Positions 53,830-63,157 of a DNA stretch of 64,000 bases are shown one piece after another. The stretch is taken from assembly GCF_017355835.1 (NCBI RefSeq), contig NZ_JAFEWF010000001.1, positions 744,001-808,000 on the forward strand, read 5' to 3'. Each line of letters starts with the position of its first letter. Position 1 is the stretch's first letter. Under the pieces are notes generated by a model, which ran no database searches, had not been told where the DNA came from, and worked only from the letters and a program-made list of their open reading frames with translations. The position numbers and the translations under genes were made by a program. The stretch comes from Desertivirga brevis (lineage in GTDB: Bacteria > Bacteroidota > Bacteroidia > Sphingobacteriales > Sphingobacteriaceae).

Positions 53830-55272
53830 ATGAGCAAAGATGATAACTTGTTAGAAAGCCTCGCTGATAACGAGTACGAATATGGGTTTACTACTGAAAT
53901 AGAAATGGACGTAGCCCCGAAAGGCTTGAATGAAGATACTGTCCGCTTCATATCAGCGAAGAAAAATGAGCCAGAATGGTTGCTGGAATGGCGACTTAAA
54001 GCGTTCCGGCACTTCCTGCAAATGAAGATGCCTCAATGGCAGAACTTTGAAATGCCAGAGTTTGACTTCCAGGGAATCTCCTATTATGCGGCTCCCAAAA
54101 AGAAAATGTTGAAGAGCCTTGATGAGGTTGATCCAGAGCTACTGGATACTTTCAATAAGCTAGGAATTCCTCTCGACGAGCAGAAACTGCTTTCGGGGGT
54201 TGCTGTCGACGCTGTATTTGATAGCGTATCTGTAGCAACTACCTTCCGTGAAAAACTGGCAGAACAAGGCGTTATTTTCTGTTCTTTCGGTGAAGCCGTG
54301 CAGGAACACCCGGAGCTTGTAAGGAAGTACCTTGGAACCGTTGTCCCTCCCGGAGATAACATTTTCGCGGCCCTGAACGCAGCTGTTTTTTCTGACGGTT
54401 CTTTCGCTTATATCCCTAAAGGAGTAAGATGCCCTATGGAACTTTCTACTTACTTCCGTATTAATGCGAAGAACACCGGGCAGTTTGAACGTACCTTATT
54501 GGTAGCTGATGAAGGAAGTTACGTAAGCTACCTTGAAGGGTGTACTGCTCCTATGCGGGATGAAAATCAATTACACGCAGCGGTAGTGGAACTGGTTGCA
54601 CTGGATAATGCAGAGATAAAATACTCGACCGTTCAAAACTGGTACCCTGGGGATAAAGATGGAAAAGGCGGCGTGTACAACTTTGTTACTAAGAGAGGTA
54701 TTTGTAAAGGTAAAGGTGCCAAAATATCATGGACACAGGTTGAAACAGGATCGGCCATAACGTGGAAATACCCTAGTGTGATACTTAAGGGGGATAATTC
54801 GGTTGGCGAGTTCTACTCGGTGGCCCTTACACGGAATAAACAGATTGCCGACACCGGCACTAAGATGATCCACCTTGGAAAAAACACTAAAAGCAAGATC
54901 ATCTCCAAGGGAATTTCAGCTGGGAACAGCCAGAATAGCTACCGGGGACAGGTAAGTATTCACGGCAACTCTTCAGGTTCGAGAAACTTTACCCAGTGCG
55001 ATTCACTGCTTATTGGTGATCGCTGCGGGGCCCATACCTTTCCTTACATTGAAAATCGCAATAGCTCATCTATAGTAGAACATGAGGCAACTACATCTAA
55101 AATAGCTGAAGACCAGATATTTTATCTTAACCAAAGAGGCATCGATACAGAAAAGGCGGTAGCACTGATCGTTAATGGCTATGCGAGCGAAGTACTAAAT
55201 AAATTACCAATGGAATTTGCCGTTGAAGCCAGGAAGTTGCTTGCAATTTCCCTGGATGGAAGTGTGGGTTAA
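53830..55272 (+). CDS. sufB: SUF scaffold subunit SufB
   Basis: The product is 480 residues, the normal size for SufB. It carries the SufB signatures [36 protein letters not shown] and [21 protein letters not shown]. With SufC and SufD it forms the SufBC2D scaffold that assembles iron-sulfur clusters in the cytoplasm. First gene of a six-gene operon; sufC begins 48 bases later. Confidence 0.97.
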   Translation: MSKDDNLLESLADNEYEYGFTTEIEMDVAPKGLNEDTVRFISAKKNEPEWLLEWRLKAFRHFLQMKMPQWQNFEMPEFDFQGISYYAAPKKKMLKSLDEVDPELLDTFNKLGIPLDEQKLLSGVAVDAVFDSVSVATTFREKLAEQGVIFCSFGEAVQEHPELVRKYLGTVVPPGDNIFAALNAAVFSDGSFAYIPKGVRCPMELSTYFRINAKNTGQFERTLLVADEGSYVSYLEGCTAPMRDENQLHAAVVELVALDNAEIKYSTVQNWYPGDKDGKGGVYNFVTKRGICKGKGAKISWTQVETGSAITWKYPSVILKGDNSVGEFYSVALTRNKQIADTGTKMIHLGKNTKSKIISKGISAGNSQNSYRGQVSIHGNSSGSRNFTQCDSLLIGDRCGAHTFPYIENRNSSSIVEHEATTSKIAEDQIFYLNQRGIDTEKAVALIVNGYASEVLNKLPMEFAVEARKLLAISLDGSVG

Positions 55273-55320
55273 GGACATAAGTTTGAAAGTTAACGGTTAA
55301 CAATAATTAAAACGACATAC

Positions 55321-56076
55321 ATGCTACAAATCAAAGATCTGCAAGCAAGAGTTGAAGATAAAGAAATATTAAAGGGAATAAACCTGGAAATTAAACCAGG
55401 AGAAGTCCATGCAATTATGGGCCCGAACGGGTCTGGTAAAAGTACACTTGCCTCAGTCCTGGCTGGTAACCCAGGCTTCGAAGTTACAGGGGGACAAGTT
55501 TTGTTTGATGGGCAAGACCTACTTGACCTTGATCCTGAAGATCGTGCAAGAGAAGGACTCTTCCTTGCTTTCCAATACCCTGTGGAAATTCCAGGAGTTT
55601 CTAATATGACTTTCCTGAAAACTGCCCTTGAAGAAATAAGGGCTTATAAGGGACTACCTGCTTTAACAGCCAAAGAGTTTATGAAGCTGCTCAAAGAAAA
55701 ACAGGAACTGGTGGAGTTTAATACTTCATTGGTAAACCGCTCCGTGAATGAGGGTTTTTCAGGAGGAGAGAAAAAGCGTAATGAAATTTTGCAACTGGCA
55801 ATGTTAAATCCGAAGCTGGCCATTCTTGACGAAACAGATTCAGGCTTAGATATTGATGCTTTAAGGATTGTTGCAGGAGGTGTGAACAAATTAAGGTCGC
55901 CGGATAATGCCTTTTTGGTTATTACCCACTATCAACGCCTATTGGATTATATTGTTCCGGATGTTGTCCATATTCTATTTGAAGGTAGAATTATCAAATC
56001 AGGGCCAAAAGAACTTGCCCTGGAACTGGAAGAAAAAGGGTATGACTGGCTTCGTGAAGTAGAAACTACAGGATAA
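55321..56076 (+). CDS. sufC: SUF ATPase SufC
   Basis: The 251-residue ABC-type ATPase shows Walker A G-P-N-G-S-G-K-S-T, signature FSGGEKKRNEIL, Walker B LAILDETDSGLD and H-loop VITHYQRLL. It powers the SufBCD scaffold. Spacing to sufD is 38 bases. Length is normal for the family. Confidence 0.97.
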   Translation: MLQIKDLQARVEDKEILKGINLEIKPGEVHAIMGPNGSGKSTLASVLAGNPGFEVTGGQVLFDGQDLLDLDPEDRAREGLFLAFQYPVEIPGVSNMTFLKTALEEIRAYKGLPALTAKEFMKLLKEKQELVEFNTSLVNRSVNEGFSGGEKKRNEILQLAMLNPKLAILDETDSGLDIDALRIVAGGVNKLRSPDNAFLVITHYQRLLDYIVPDVVHILFEGRIIKSGPKELALELEEKGYDWLREVETTG

Positions 56077-56114
56077 GCCCTATCCTTTTCTGATTGACTA
56101 TTTGATTTAATGAA

Positions 56115-57437
56115 ATGGAGCAAGGAATTTTTAATAATACATATAATTATCTAGCGGAGAGTTTTGAAAGGGAACACTTGAAGGAAAGAGCATTCGAGCC
56201 GCAAAGCCTGTTAGCAAGGCGTGCTGAAGCGTTCCAATTGTTTAACCTAAAAGGATTTCCATCTATAAAAAATGAGGACTGGAGATTCACCAATCTGAAT
56301 AAGGTCTTCAAAGAGGATTATCAGTTCCGGGAGCAGCAAGCTACTTTTCCCTTGGTGAATGAACCGATACCGGGACTAGAAGCTTGTAAGATAATTCTGA
56401 TAAATGGTAAGATTGTCGCAGAATTATCTGATCCGCTTCCTGAAGGTGTAAGCTTTTTGAGTACTGAAGCCGCCCTTGCCGACGAAACTTATACAAATAA
56501 AATTGGAGAAATAGCTGTTCAGCATGATAATGCAATGCTGGGCTTAAACACTGCCTTTTTTAAGGATGTTTACGTGCTGCACGTACGGGCGAAGACGCTG
56601 ATCGAAACTCCCATTCATATTAGTCACCATTTTACAGGAAATTCAGGTCCGGCTTTTATTGCCTACCGGCTGCTGGTACTTACTGAAGAACTATCTGAAT
56701 CTACTTTAATTGAAACTTTCCATAGTGATCCACAATTGCCTGTTTTTGTGAGTTATGTAAGCGAATTTTCTGTAGCGCCTTCTGCTGTACTTCATACACA
56801 TTTGGCAAACTCTGCTTCAGAAAGCCTGCACCTCGTTCACCACAGGGAAGTGGAACAGTTCAGGAACAGTATTTTCAATAATTCTAATCTTTCCCTTGGA
56901 AATGCAGCCTTTATTAGGAATGATTTAAACTGCAGATTGAGGGACTCGGGGACTGAGACTAATTTACTGGGTTCTTATGTTATTAATGGGCATCAACATG
57001 TAGATAACCATACGATCGTAGACCATCAAAAGCCGAACTCCAACAGCATGGAGCTCTACAAGGGGATCATGCTAGACAGGTCTCACGGTGTATTTAATGG
57101 AAAGATCTTCGTGCAGATAGATGCACAAAAGACCAACGCTTTCCAAAAGAACAATAACATCCTCATGAGTGACCAGGCAACGATCAACAGCAAGCCGCAG
57201 CTGGAAATATTTGCTGATGATGTTAAGTGTTCTCATGGCTCTACTGTGGGGCAGTTTGATGAAGATGCAATGTTTTACCTAAGGACCAGGGGAATTGGCG
57301 AGGAAGCTGCAAAAAGGATGCTGATCCAAGCTTTTGTTTCTGAAGTGCATTCAAAGATCAACCTCCCTGCTTTTCGGGACTATGTATCACAACTTCTTCA
57401 GAACAAGCTGGAGACAGACAACTTAATTACAGCCTGA
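56115..57437 (+). CDS. sufD: SUF scaffold subunit SufD
   Basis: The 440-residue protein shows SufD/SufB-fold features: KNEDWRFTNL near the start, and the C-terminal GVFNGKIFVQIDAQKTNAFQ, KPQLEIFADDVKCSHGSTVGQ and FYLRTRGI. It pairs with SufB. It ends 16 bases before sufS. Confidence 0.97.
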   Translation: MEQGIFNNTYNYLAESFEREHLKERAFEPQSLLARRAEAFQLFNLKGFPSIKNEDWRFTNLNKVFKEDYQFREQQATFPLVNEPIPGLEACKIILINGKIVAELSDPLPEGVSFLSTEAALADETYTNKIGEIAVQHDNAMLGLNTAFFKDVYVLHVRAKTLIETPIHISHHFTGNSGPAFIAYRLLVLTEELSESTLIETFHSDPQLPVFVSYVSEFSVAPSAVLHTHLANSASESLHLVHHREVEQFRNSIFNNSNLSLGNAAFIRNDLNCRLRDSGTETNLLGSYVINGHQHVDNHTIVDHQKPNSNSMELYKGIMLDRSHGVFNGKIFVQIDAQKTNAFQKNNNILMSDQATINSKPQLEIFADDVKCSHGSTVGQFDEDAMFYLRTRGIGEEAAKRMLIQAFVSEVHSKINLPAFRDYVSQLLQNKLETDNLITA

Positions 57438-57453
57438 TACCTAAAAGAAGGAA

Positions 57454-58707
57454 ATGGAATTGAAATCGGAAGACATACAAGAATATCTGAGTTACCAGGG
57501 CAATCCGGTGAGGGAGCAGTTTCCGTCGTTGAACCAGATGGTTTATGGGAAACCGCTTATCTACCTGGATAATGCAGCTACTACTCAGAAACCCTGGAGG
57601 GTGATTAATGCTGTTCAGGATTATTACACTACGATCAATAGTAATATCCACCGTGGTGTCCACTACCTTAGTCAAAAAGCTACTGATGCCTATGAGACAA
57701 GCCGCAATACTGTAGCTGCTTTCATTAACGCAAAAAGCTCCCGTGAAGTGATCTTTACCAAAGGTACCACAGAGGGTATAAACCTGGTGGCCGACTGCTT
57801 TAGTCGCTATGGCATTAGTGATAAGGATTCTATCATTATTTCATCCTTCGAGCATCATTCCAACATTGTCCCTTGGCAGATGCTTTGTGATAAGACTGGG
57901 GCGAGATTGAAAGTTATACCGATGAATGAGGACGGTGAGCTTCTGATGGATGATTATAAAGCCCTGTTAGACGACACTGTAAAAATTGTTGCCGTGAGCT
58001 ATGTGTCAAACACCTTAGGTACTATAAATCCTGTAAAAGAGATCATCGAATTGGCTCATCAAAACGGAAGTGTCGTTTTAATTGATGCAGCACAAGCTGT
58101 TCAGCATCTGAGCATTAATGTCCAGGACCTGGATTGCGACTTCCTGGTTTTCTCCGGACATAAGATGTACGGGCCAACTGGGATAGGGATACTGTATGGG
58201 AAAGAAGAATGGTTGGAAAAGCTTCCTCCTTATCAGGGAGGTGGTGACATGATCAAGACGGTTACCTTTGTAAAAACAGAATACAATGAGCTACCATTTA
58301 AGTATGAAGCCGGGACACCGCATATAGAAGGAGCTATTAATCTAAAATCGGCGATCGATTTCATCAATGAAGTAGGACTTGATGAAATTGCGGCTTTCGA
58401 ACAGGGCTTGATGACTTATGCTACCTCCGCCGTTCAGGGGATCACGGGAGTGAATATTGTCGGACAGGCGAAAGCTAAAACAGGATCGTTGTCGCTTTCG
58501 GTTACAGGGGCTCACCCTTACGATATTGGAGTACTGCTAGACAAAATGGGAATAGCAGTTCGCACAGGTCACCACTGTACACAACCAGTCATGGATTTCT
58601 TCTGCATACCAGGCACTGTACGAGCCTCCTTTGCACTTTACAATTCAACATCAGATATTGACAGGTTTGTAGATGGGCTTAAAAGGGTAGTGAACATGCT
58701 AATTTAA
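57454..58707 (+). CDS. sufS: Cysteine desulfurase SufS
   Basis: The 417-residue PLP enzyme has PLP lysine K237 (SGHK) and active-site C375 in RTGHHCTQP. The N-terminal DNAATTQKP and TTEGINLVA segments are typical of group II desulfurases. It removes sulfur from cysteine and passes it to SufE. Confidence 0.97.
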   Translation: MELKSEDIQEYLSYQGNPVREQFPSLNQMVYGKPLIYLDNAATTQKPWRVINAVQDYYTTINSNIHRGVHYLSQKATDAYETSRNTVAAFINAKSSREVIFTKGTTEGINLVADCFSRYGISDKDSIIISSFEHHSNIVPWQMLCDKTGARLKVIPMNEDGELLMDDYKALLDDTVKIVAVSYVSNTLGTINPVKEIIELAHQNGSVVLIDAAQAVQHLSINVQDLDCDFLVFSGHKMYGPTGIGILYGKEEWLEKLPPYQGGGDMIKTVTFVKTEYNELPFKYEAGTPHIEGAINLKSAIDFINEVGLDEIAAFEQGLMTYATSAVQGITGVNIVGQAKAKTGSLSLSVTGAHPYDIGVLLDKMGIAVRTGHHCTQPVMDFFCIPGTVRASFALYNSTSDIDRFVDGLKRVVNMLI

Positions 58708-58732
58708 CAAGCAGAGGTATTAAAAACAAACA

Positions 58733-59164
58733 ATGACGATCAACGAAAAACAGGACGAATTAATTGAGGAATTTGAGTTTCTAAGCGACTGGATGGATAA
58801 ATACGAACACATCATAGGGGAGGCGAAAGATTTGCCGGAAATGCCAGAGGAACTCAAACAGGATAAATATATTATCAAAGGTTGCCAGTCGAAGGTTTGG
58901 CTATACCCTGAATACAAAGACGCAAAACTGTATTTTCAAGCCGATAGCGATGCGATCATTTCCAAAGGGCTGGTAAGCCTTATTGTGAGGGTACTTTCGG
59001 GATATACGCCAGAAGAAATTCAAAAAGCAGAACTCTACTTCATTGATAAAATAGGACTTAAAGAACACCTCTCTCCCACCCGCTCAAACGGCTTGCTTGC
59101 CATGGTAAAACAGATTAAATTATACGCTCTGGCGTTAAGCTCAGCAAATAAGTTACAGCAATGA
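58733..59164 (+). CDS. sufE: Sulfur-transfer protein SufE
   Basis: The 143-residue protein has acceptor Cys C51 in K-G-C-Q-S-K-V-W, the SufE signature. It takes persulfide from SufS and delivers it to SufBCD. Its stop overlaps the next start (ATGA), so the DUF59 gene is translationally coupled. Confidence 0.96.
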   Translation: MTINEKQDELIEEFEFLSDWMDKYEHIIGEAKDLPEMPEELKQDKYIIKGCQSKVWLYPEYKDAKLYFQADSDAIISKGLVSLIVRVLSGYTPEEIQKAELYFIDKIGLKEHLSPTRSNGLLAMVKQIKLYALALSSANKLQQ

Positions 59165-59481
59165 TAATAAGTGATAAATTAGGCATTAAAGACCAGGTAA
59201 TTGACAAACTAAAGGAAGTGTTTGATCCTGAAATTCCTGTTGATATATACGAACTCGGCCTTGCTTATGAGCTGTACACTGATACCCCGGGCATTGTTAA
59301 AGTGGTAATGACCTTAACGGCGCCTGGATGCCCAGCGGCAGATCAGATACTAAGAGATGTTCAGGCGAAAGTGTCGGAAATATCCGGAGTTAATGAGGTA
59401 AGAGTAGAAATAACATTTGACCCGCCCTGGGACCGGGAAATGATGAGTGAGGAAGCGAAGCTGGAACTAGGATTTCTATAA
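59161..59481 (+). CDS. DUF59 (MIP18/SufT-like) iron-sulfur assembly protein
   Basis: The 106-residue single-domain protein has E-I-P-V-D-I-Y-E-L-G-L and T-L-T-A-P-G-C-P-A-A-D with the conserved Cys, hallmarks of DUF59/MIP18 proteins. In SUF operons such genes act in Fe-S maturation. ATG is inside the sufE stop. No SufA/IscA-type carrier is in the operon. Confidence 0.93.
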   Translation: MIISDKLGIKDQVIDKLKEVFDPEIPVDIYELGLAYELYTDTPGIVKVVMTLTAPGCPAADQILRDVQAKVSEISGVNEVRVEITFDPPWDREMMSEEAKLELGFL

Positions 59482-59513
59482 TAAGGAAAGAGGCTCTGTC
59501 CTCCTTCCTTATT
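59480..59513 (+). terminator. Terminator after the suf operon
   Basis: A 14-bp stem with one mismatch (59480-59493 with 59500-59513) has a 6-base loop, starting at the DUF59 stop codon. The following T content is modest. Confidence 0.65.
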
Positions 59514-59531
59514 TAGCTGCCTTTCGAAAGA

Positions 59532-59990
59532 CTATTTCTTTTCGAAGTTTGAAAGTTCGTATCCCATCTCTTCATCAGCCATGCGCTCGTCGAAATCTAT
59601 ATATATAGATTTTGGATATCCATAGGTGCTGTCGTAGGTGATATCAGCCCTTGCAGGATTTTTCTTGAGCGACTCTTCAATAAATTTGAACAACTGATCG
59701 ATTGTCTTGAAATGCTGGGCAGGATTTGCTACTGCCTCTCCCTGGCTGTTTGTAGCAGAAACGACATGATCATCCACAACCACCAAATGATGCTTTCCTG
59801 CAATCACACAAAAACAATTCAGGCTTTCGTCAACCTCATAATCAAAGATGGCACTTTTGATCCATTTCCATCTGTTCTCACGCATTGTATCCATTTTATC
59901 GGATCCTATCCCTTCCACCTTACAGGAAAAAGAAGTCGTAAGCAGCGCTAAAAAGATTAATAAAAGGAAATTTCTATGGAGTAGTTTCAT
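59532..59990 (-). CDS. DUF6174-type lipoprotein
   Basis: The 152-residue lipoprotein has a signal ending TTSFSCKVE. The mature domain fits DUF6174: WKWIKSAIFDYEVDESLNCFC, a C-x-C pair, HHLVVVDDHVVSA, and IYIDFDERMADEEMGYEL. The function is unknown. It is convergent with the suf operon. Confidence 0.75.
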   Translation of the reverse strand: MKLLHRNFLLLIFLALLTTSFSCKVEGIGSDKMDTMRENRWKWIKSAIFDYEVDESLNCFCVIAGKHHLVVVDDHVVSATNSQGEAVANPAQHFKTIDQLFKFIEESLKKNPARADITYDSTYGYPKSIYIDFDERMADEEMGYELSNFEKK

Positions 59991-60056
59991 ACCTGTTTAC
60001 TTGATAACGACTATACGTAAAAAAGCGTAAGAAGGTAACAGGGTTAGAAATTAAAG

Positions 60057-60785
60057 CTACACATTACCCCAACCCATCGCCAGCACATCGGCAATATGCA
60101 ATGTCTTTAAGGGAATATTATTCTTATCGATATACCCTTTAAGGTGAAGTAAACATGAGGCATCAGTTGAAATAATATATTCTGCATCCATGGCAAGTGC
60201 ATGATCTACTTTTTGCTGGGCCATTGCACTGGAGATAGCGTTGAACTTGACAGCGAAAGTTCCTCCGAAGCCACAGCAAGTGTCAGTGTCCTTCATTTCT
60301 ACCAGATCCAGCCCGTGCACTTTGGACAATAGCTGCCTCGGCTCTTCTTTGATCTTACACTCCCGCAGTCCCGAACAAGAGTCGTGGTAAACTGCCCGGC
60401 CTTCAAGTTCAGCACCGAAGTAGTCTTTTTTCAGCACATTAACAAGGAAATCAGAGAGCTCATAGATATTGCTTTGAATATTCCTGCACTTATTGTGCAC
60501 GGCGGTATTTGTGAACAGATCATTATAGTAATTTTTGACCATACCGGTGCATGAAGCCGAAGGAGCTACGATATAGTTATTCTCCGAGAAGTCATCAAGG
60601 AACTTATTACCAACAGCTTTGGCTTCGTCCCAGAATCCGGCATTGAACGCAGGCTGACCGCAACAGGTTTGTTGCCCATTATACTTTACTTTGCAGCCTG
60701 CCTTTTCAAGGATCTTTACAGTATTAAAAGCAGTTTCCGGATATATCTGATCTACAAAACAAGGGACGAATAATTCAACTGTCAT
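60057..60785 (-). CDS. LutA/YkgE-type (Fe-S)-binding protein
   Basis: The 242-residue protein carries two CCG-type cysteine-rich domains: C-C-G-Q-P (about 42-46) with LFVPCFVDQIYP near the start, and the later HDSCSGLRE with TDTCCGFGGTF. This is the layout of LutA/YkgE in L-lactate oxidation. LutB and LutC are not in the window, so the symbol is withheld. A TACCTTTG -7 box on the minus strand at 60794-60801 is only 9 bases before the ATG. Confidence 0.88.
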   Translation of the reverse strand: MTVELFVPCFVDQIYPETAFNTVKILEKAGCKVKYNGQQTCCGQPAFNAGFWDEAKAVGNKFLDDFSENNYIVAPSASCTGMVKNYYNDLFTNTAVHNKCRNIQSNIYELSDFLVNVLKKDYFGAELEGRAVYHDSCSGLRECKIKEEPRQLLSKVHGLDLVEMKDTDTCCGFGGTFAVKFNAISSAMAQQKVDHALAMDAEYIISTDASCLLHLKGYIDKNNIPLKTLHIADVLAMGWGNV

Positions 60786-60827
60786 ACAAGTTCCAAAGGT
60801 ATAAGCATATGCTAAAAGAGCATAATC

Positions 60828-62159
60828 TTATTTAATTTCTTTTGTTTCGTATTTCTGCAATACAAACAACAGGATCAGGCCTATGAAAAAGAAAATACTT
60901 AGTCCTAATGCTGAATATCTGATATTATCCGATTGCTCTTCTATAAAGGCAAAAGTCGCCAATCCTATTACTATAGCTACCTTTTCCGTAACATCGTAGA
61001 AGCTGAAGAAAGAAGCTGTGTCTGTAGTGTTCTCAGGAAGAAATTTTGAATAGGTTGATCTGGACAGGGACTGGATACCTCCCATAATCAATCCCACTAT
61101 TGCTGCCAGGATATAGAACTGATACTCATTAGCGATGAAATAAGCAGCGAAGCATACTCCAATCCATACAAAAACAACCAGCATCAACACCTTTGTATTT
61201 CCTACTATCTTTGATAAACGTGACATTACAAACGCTCCAAGGATGGCAACTAATTGAATGATAAGGATCGTTGCGATGAGCTTGGAGGTGCCCAGATGCA
61301 GAACTTTCTCACCAAAGCTAGCAGCTACCAACATGATCGTCTGCACCCCTATTGAATAGAAAAAGAAGGCATACAGGAATTGCTTTAAAACTTCTATCTG
61401 CTTCAACTGCCTCCAGACATTCTGAAGCTCCTGGTAACCACTGCCAACAGATCGCTTATGATTTTCCCTGGCTTTAGAATTTCCTTTTGGCAGAACATTG
61501 AATGGGATCTGCGCAAAGCCTATCCACCATAAACCAACTAACAGGAAAGATAGTCGCGCTGGAAAAGATCCATCGGTGATGCCAAACAGTTCAGGTTTTA
61601 GCACAAATACAAAACAAATTATCTGGAGAAGCACACTTCCGATATAACCGTAGGCGAAACCTTGGGCACTCACTTTGTCTTGCTGATCAACCGATGCAAT
61701 TTCGGGCAGGTAGGAGTTACTGAACATTACACCGCCAATATAACCCATGGCGGCTACAGCCGAACAAATGATACCAAGTTCTAAAACACCAGGATCAAAA
61801 TTACGCGTAATGGGGTTAGTGCGAAAGAAAAACAGCCCCATACAAGCTAATGAGCCAAGGTATGTAAAGGCTTTCATAAACGACTTTTTATTCCCCCGGT
61901 AATCGGCAGTAGATGATAGCAGAGGCAGTAAGGCCGCCATGATCAGATAAGCAACAGCAAGAGAATAGCTTGCAAGCGCAGTATTCACAAACTTAAACCC
62001 AAAAAAATCTACTTTATCCCCATTCTCTTTTGTTGTTGTAATGATAGTATAGTAAGCTGGAAAAATTGTTGAAGTGATCACTAGGTTATAGGCCGAGTTA
62101 GCCCAGTCGAACATCGCCCAGGAACGGACCACTTTCTTGTCGTTTTTTATAGACTGCAT
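60828..62159 (-). CDS. MFS transporter, UMF1/Atg22-like
   Basis: The 443-residue protein has about twelve hydrophobic segments. The start KKVVRSWAMFDWANSAYNLVI is the UMF1/Atg22-like hallmark. A substrate cannot be read; Atg22 exports amino acids in yeast. It lies 42 bases before the LutA/YkgE-type gene on the same strand, so co-transcription is possible. Confidence 0.88.
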   Translation of the reverse strand: MQSIKNDKKVVRSWAMFDWANSAYNLVITSTIFPAYYTIITTTKENGDKVDFFGFKFVNTALASYSLAVAYLIMAALLPLLSSTADYRGNKKSFMKAFTYLGSLACMGLFFFRTNPITRNFDPGVLELGIICSAVAAMGYIGGVMFSNSYLPEIASVDQQDKVSAQGFAYGYIGSVLLQIICFVFVLKPELFGITDGSFPARLSFLLVGLWWIGFAQIPFNVLPKGNSKARENHKRSVGSGYQELQNVWRQLKQIEVLKQFLYAFFFYSIGVQTIMLVAASFGEKVLHLGTSKLIATILIIQLVAILGAFVMSRLSKIVGNTKVLMLVVFVWIGVCFAAYFIANEYQFYILAAIVGLIMGGIQSLSRSTYSKFLPENTTDTASFFSFYDVTEKVAIVIGLATFAFIEEQSDNIRYSALGLSIFFFIGLILLFVLQKYETKEIK

Positions 62160-62240
62160 CCCCGAAAGTATAGAAAAACTAAGAATTCAGAAAATTATGG
62201 AGCAGTTGAGGAAAACTCATACAAATTGTTAATCTATAAT

Positions 62241-62248
62241 TACCTTTG
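62241..62248 (+). promoter_or_regulatory. -7 box of the DUF2059 gene
   Basis: TACCTTTG matches TAnnTTTG, 20 bases before ATG 62268. No good -33 box. Confidence 0.45.
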
Positions 62249-62267
62249 AGTAAATAAAAACCTGATC

Positions 62268-62810
62268 ATGTTAAAAAGAACAATTTTATCCATTGCCTTT
62301 ATCGCAATTTCATTTTCCAACAGTTTCGCGCAAAATAAAAAAGAATCCATCAAAGAACTTTTCCATTTGATGCAAACCGATTCACTAATGGAGAAAACGT
62401 TTAATGCTATCCTACCGACCATAAGACAACGCATGGAAGCACAAACCACTGATCCTGTGATCAGAGAAAATTCAGCTAAAGGGTTTGCAGCCGTGATGAC
62501 CATAGCTAAAGACATTTGCAAAAGAATGATCAATGAGGATATGGTAGACATTTATGATCGTAATTTTACCGATCAGGAGATCCAGGAATTTACAGCCTTT
62601 TACAAAACTCCTGCAGGACAGAAGATGATTAAGTTATTACCTGATATTCAGAAGGAAATAATGACACTGATGATGCAGAAGTATATGCCTGAAATGCAAA
62701 CAAGGATTAAGGCAGAAATGGAAAAAATTCAACCAGCAGCGCCGGCTACTCCAGCTAAACCAGTAGCCCCGGATCAGAAGAAACCAGTGAATTCGGGGAA
62801 GAAAAAGTAA
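62268..62810 (+). CDS. Exported DUF2059 family protein
   Basis: The 180-residue protein has a signal peptide ending NSFAQ (about 22). Helical DUF2059 domain: KESIKELFHLMQTDSLME, then YDRNFTDQEIQEFTAFYKTPAGQKMIKLLP, where the F-T-x-x-E-I and FYxTPxGQ motifs are diagnostic. A Pro/Ala/Lys-rich tail follows. Periplasmic, function unknown. Confidence 0.88.
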   Translation: MLKRTILSIAFIAISFSNSFAQNKKESIKELFHLMQTDSLMEKTFNAILPTIRQRMEAQTTDPVIRENSAKGFAAVMTIAKDICKRMINEDMVDIYDRNFTDQEIQEFTAFYKTPAGQKMIKLLPDIQKEIMTLMMQKYMPEMQTRIKAEMEKIQPAAPATPAKPVAPDQKKPVNSGKKK

Positions 62811-62820
62811 GGCTTAATAT

Positions 62821-63033
62821 CTATGCCTTCTTCAAAGGAGTTAGTAAATACTCCAGACCATTCAACTTGATTTCGTACATGGTATGGAGCAGCATTCCCA
62901 GCTTACCATCGGGAAAGCCTTTCGAATGGTACCAAACGAGATATGGCTCAGGTAAATTGCAAAGAATTATTCCTTTGTATTTGCCATATGGCATTTTAGT
63001 GGTAACCAACTCCTGTAATGATTGGGCATTCAT
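62821..63033 (-). CDS. DUF3820 family protein
   Basis: This small protein has 70 residues. It shows the family motif M-P-Y-G-K-Y-K-G, LPEPYLVWYHSKGFPDGKLG and an L-x-x-M-Y-E-I-K helix. Cytoplasmic, function unknown. It ends 11 bases from the convergent DUF2059 gene. Confidence 0.85.
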   Translation of the reverse strand: MNAQSLQELVTTKMPYGKYKGIILCNLPEPYLVWYHSKGFPDGKLGMLLHTMYEIKLNGLEYLLTPLKKA

Positions 63034-63157
63034 GTAGCAAAGATTGGTTATTTCAACGAGAACGCAAGTACTGTGAGTAAAACATTGAGTATCCCAAATA
63101 GAAACGCCGATGAAGATTTCCCTCCACCGGCGTTTTATTTAACTATATCTGATTTGA

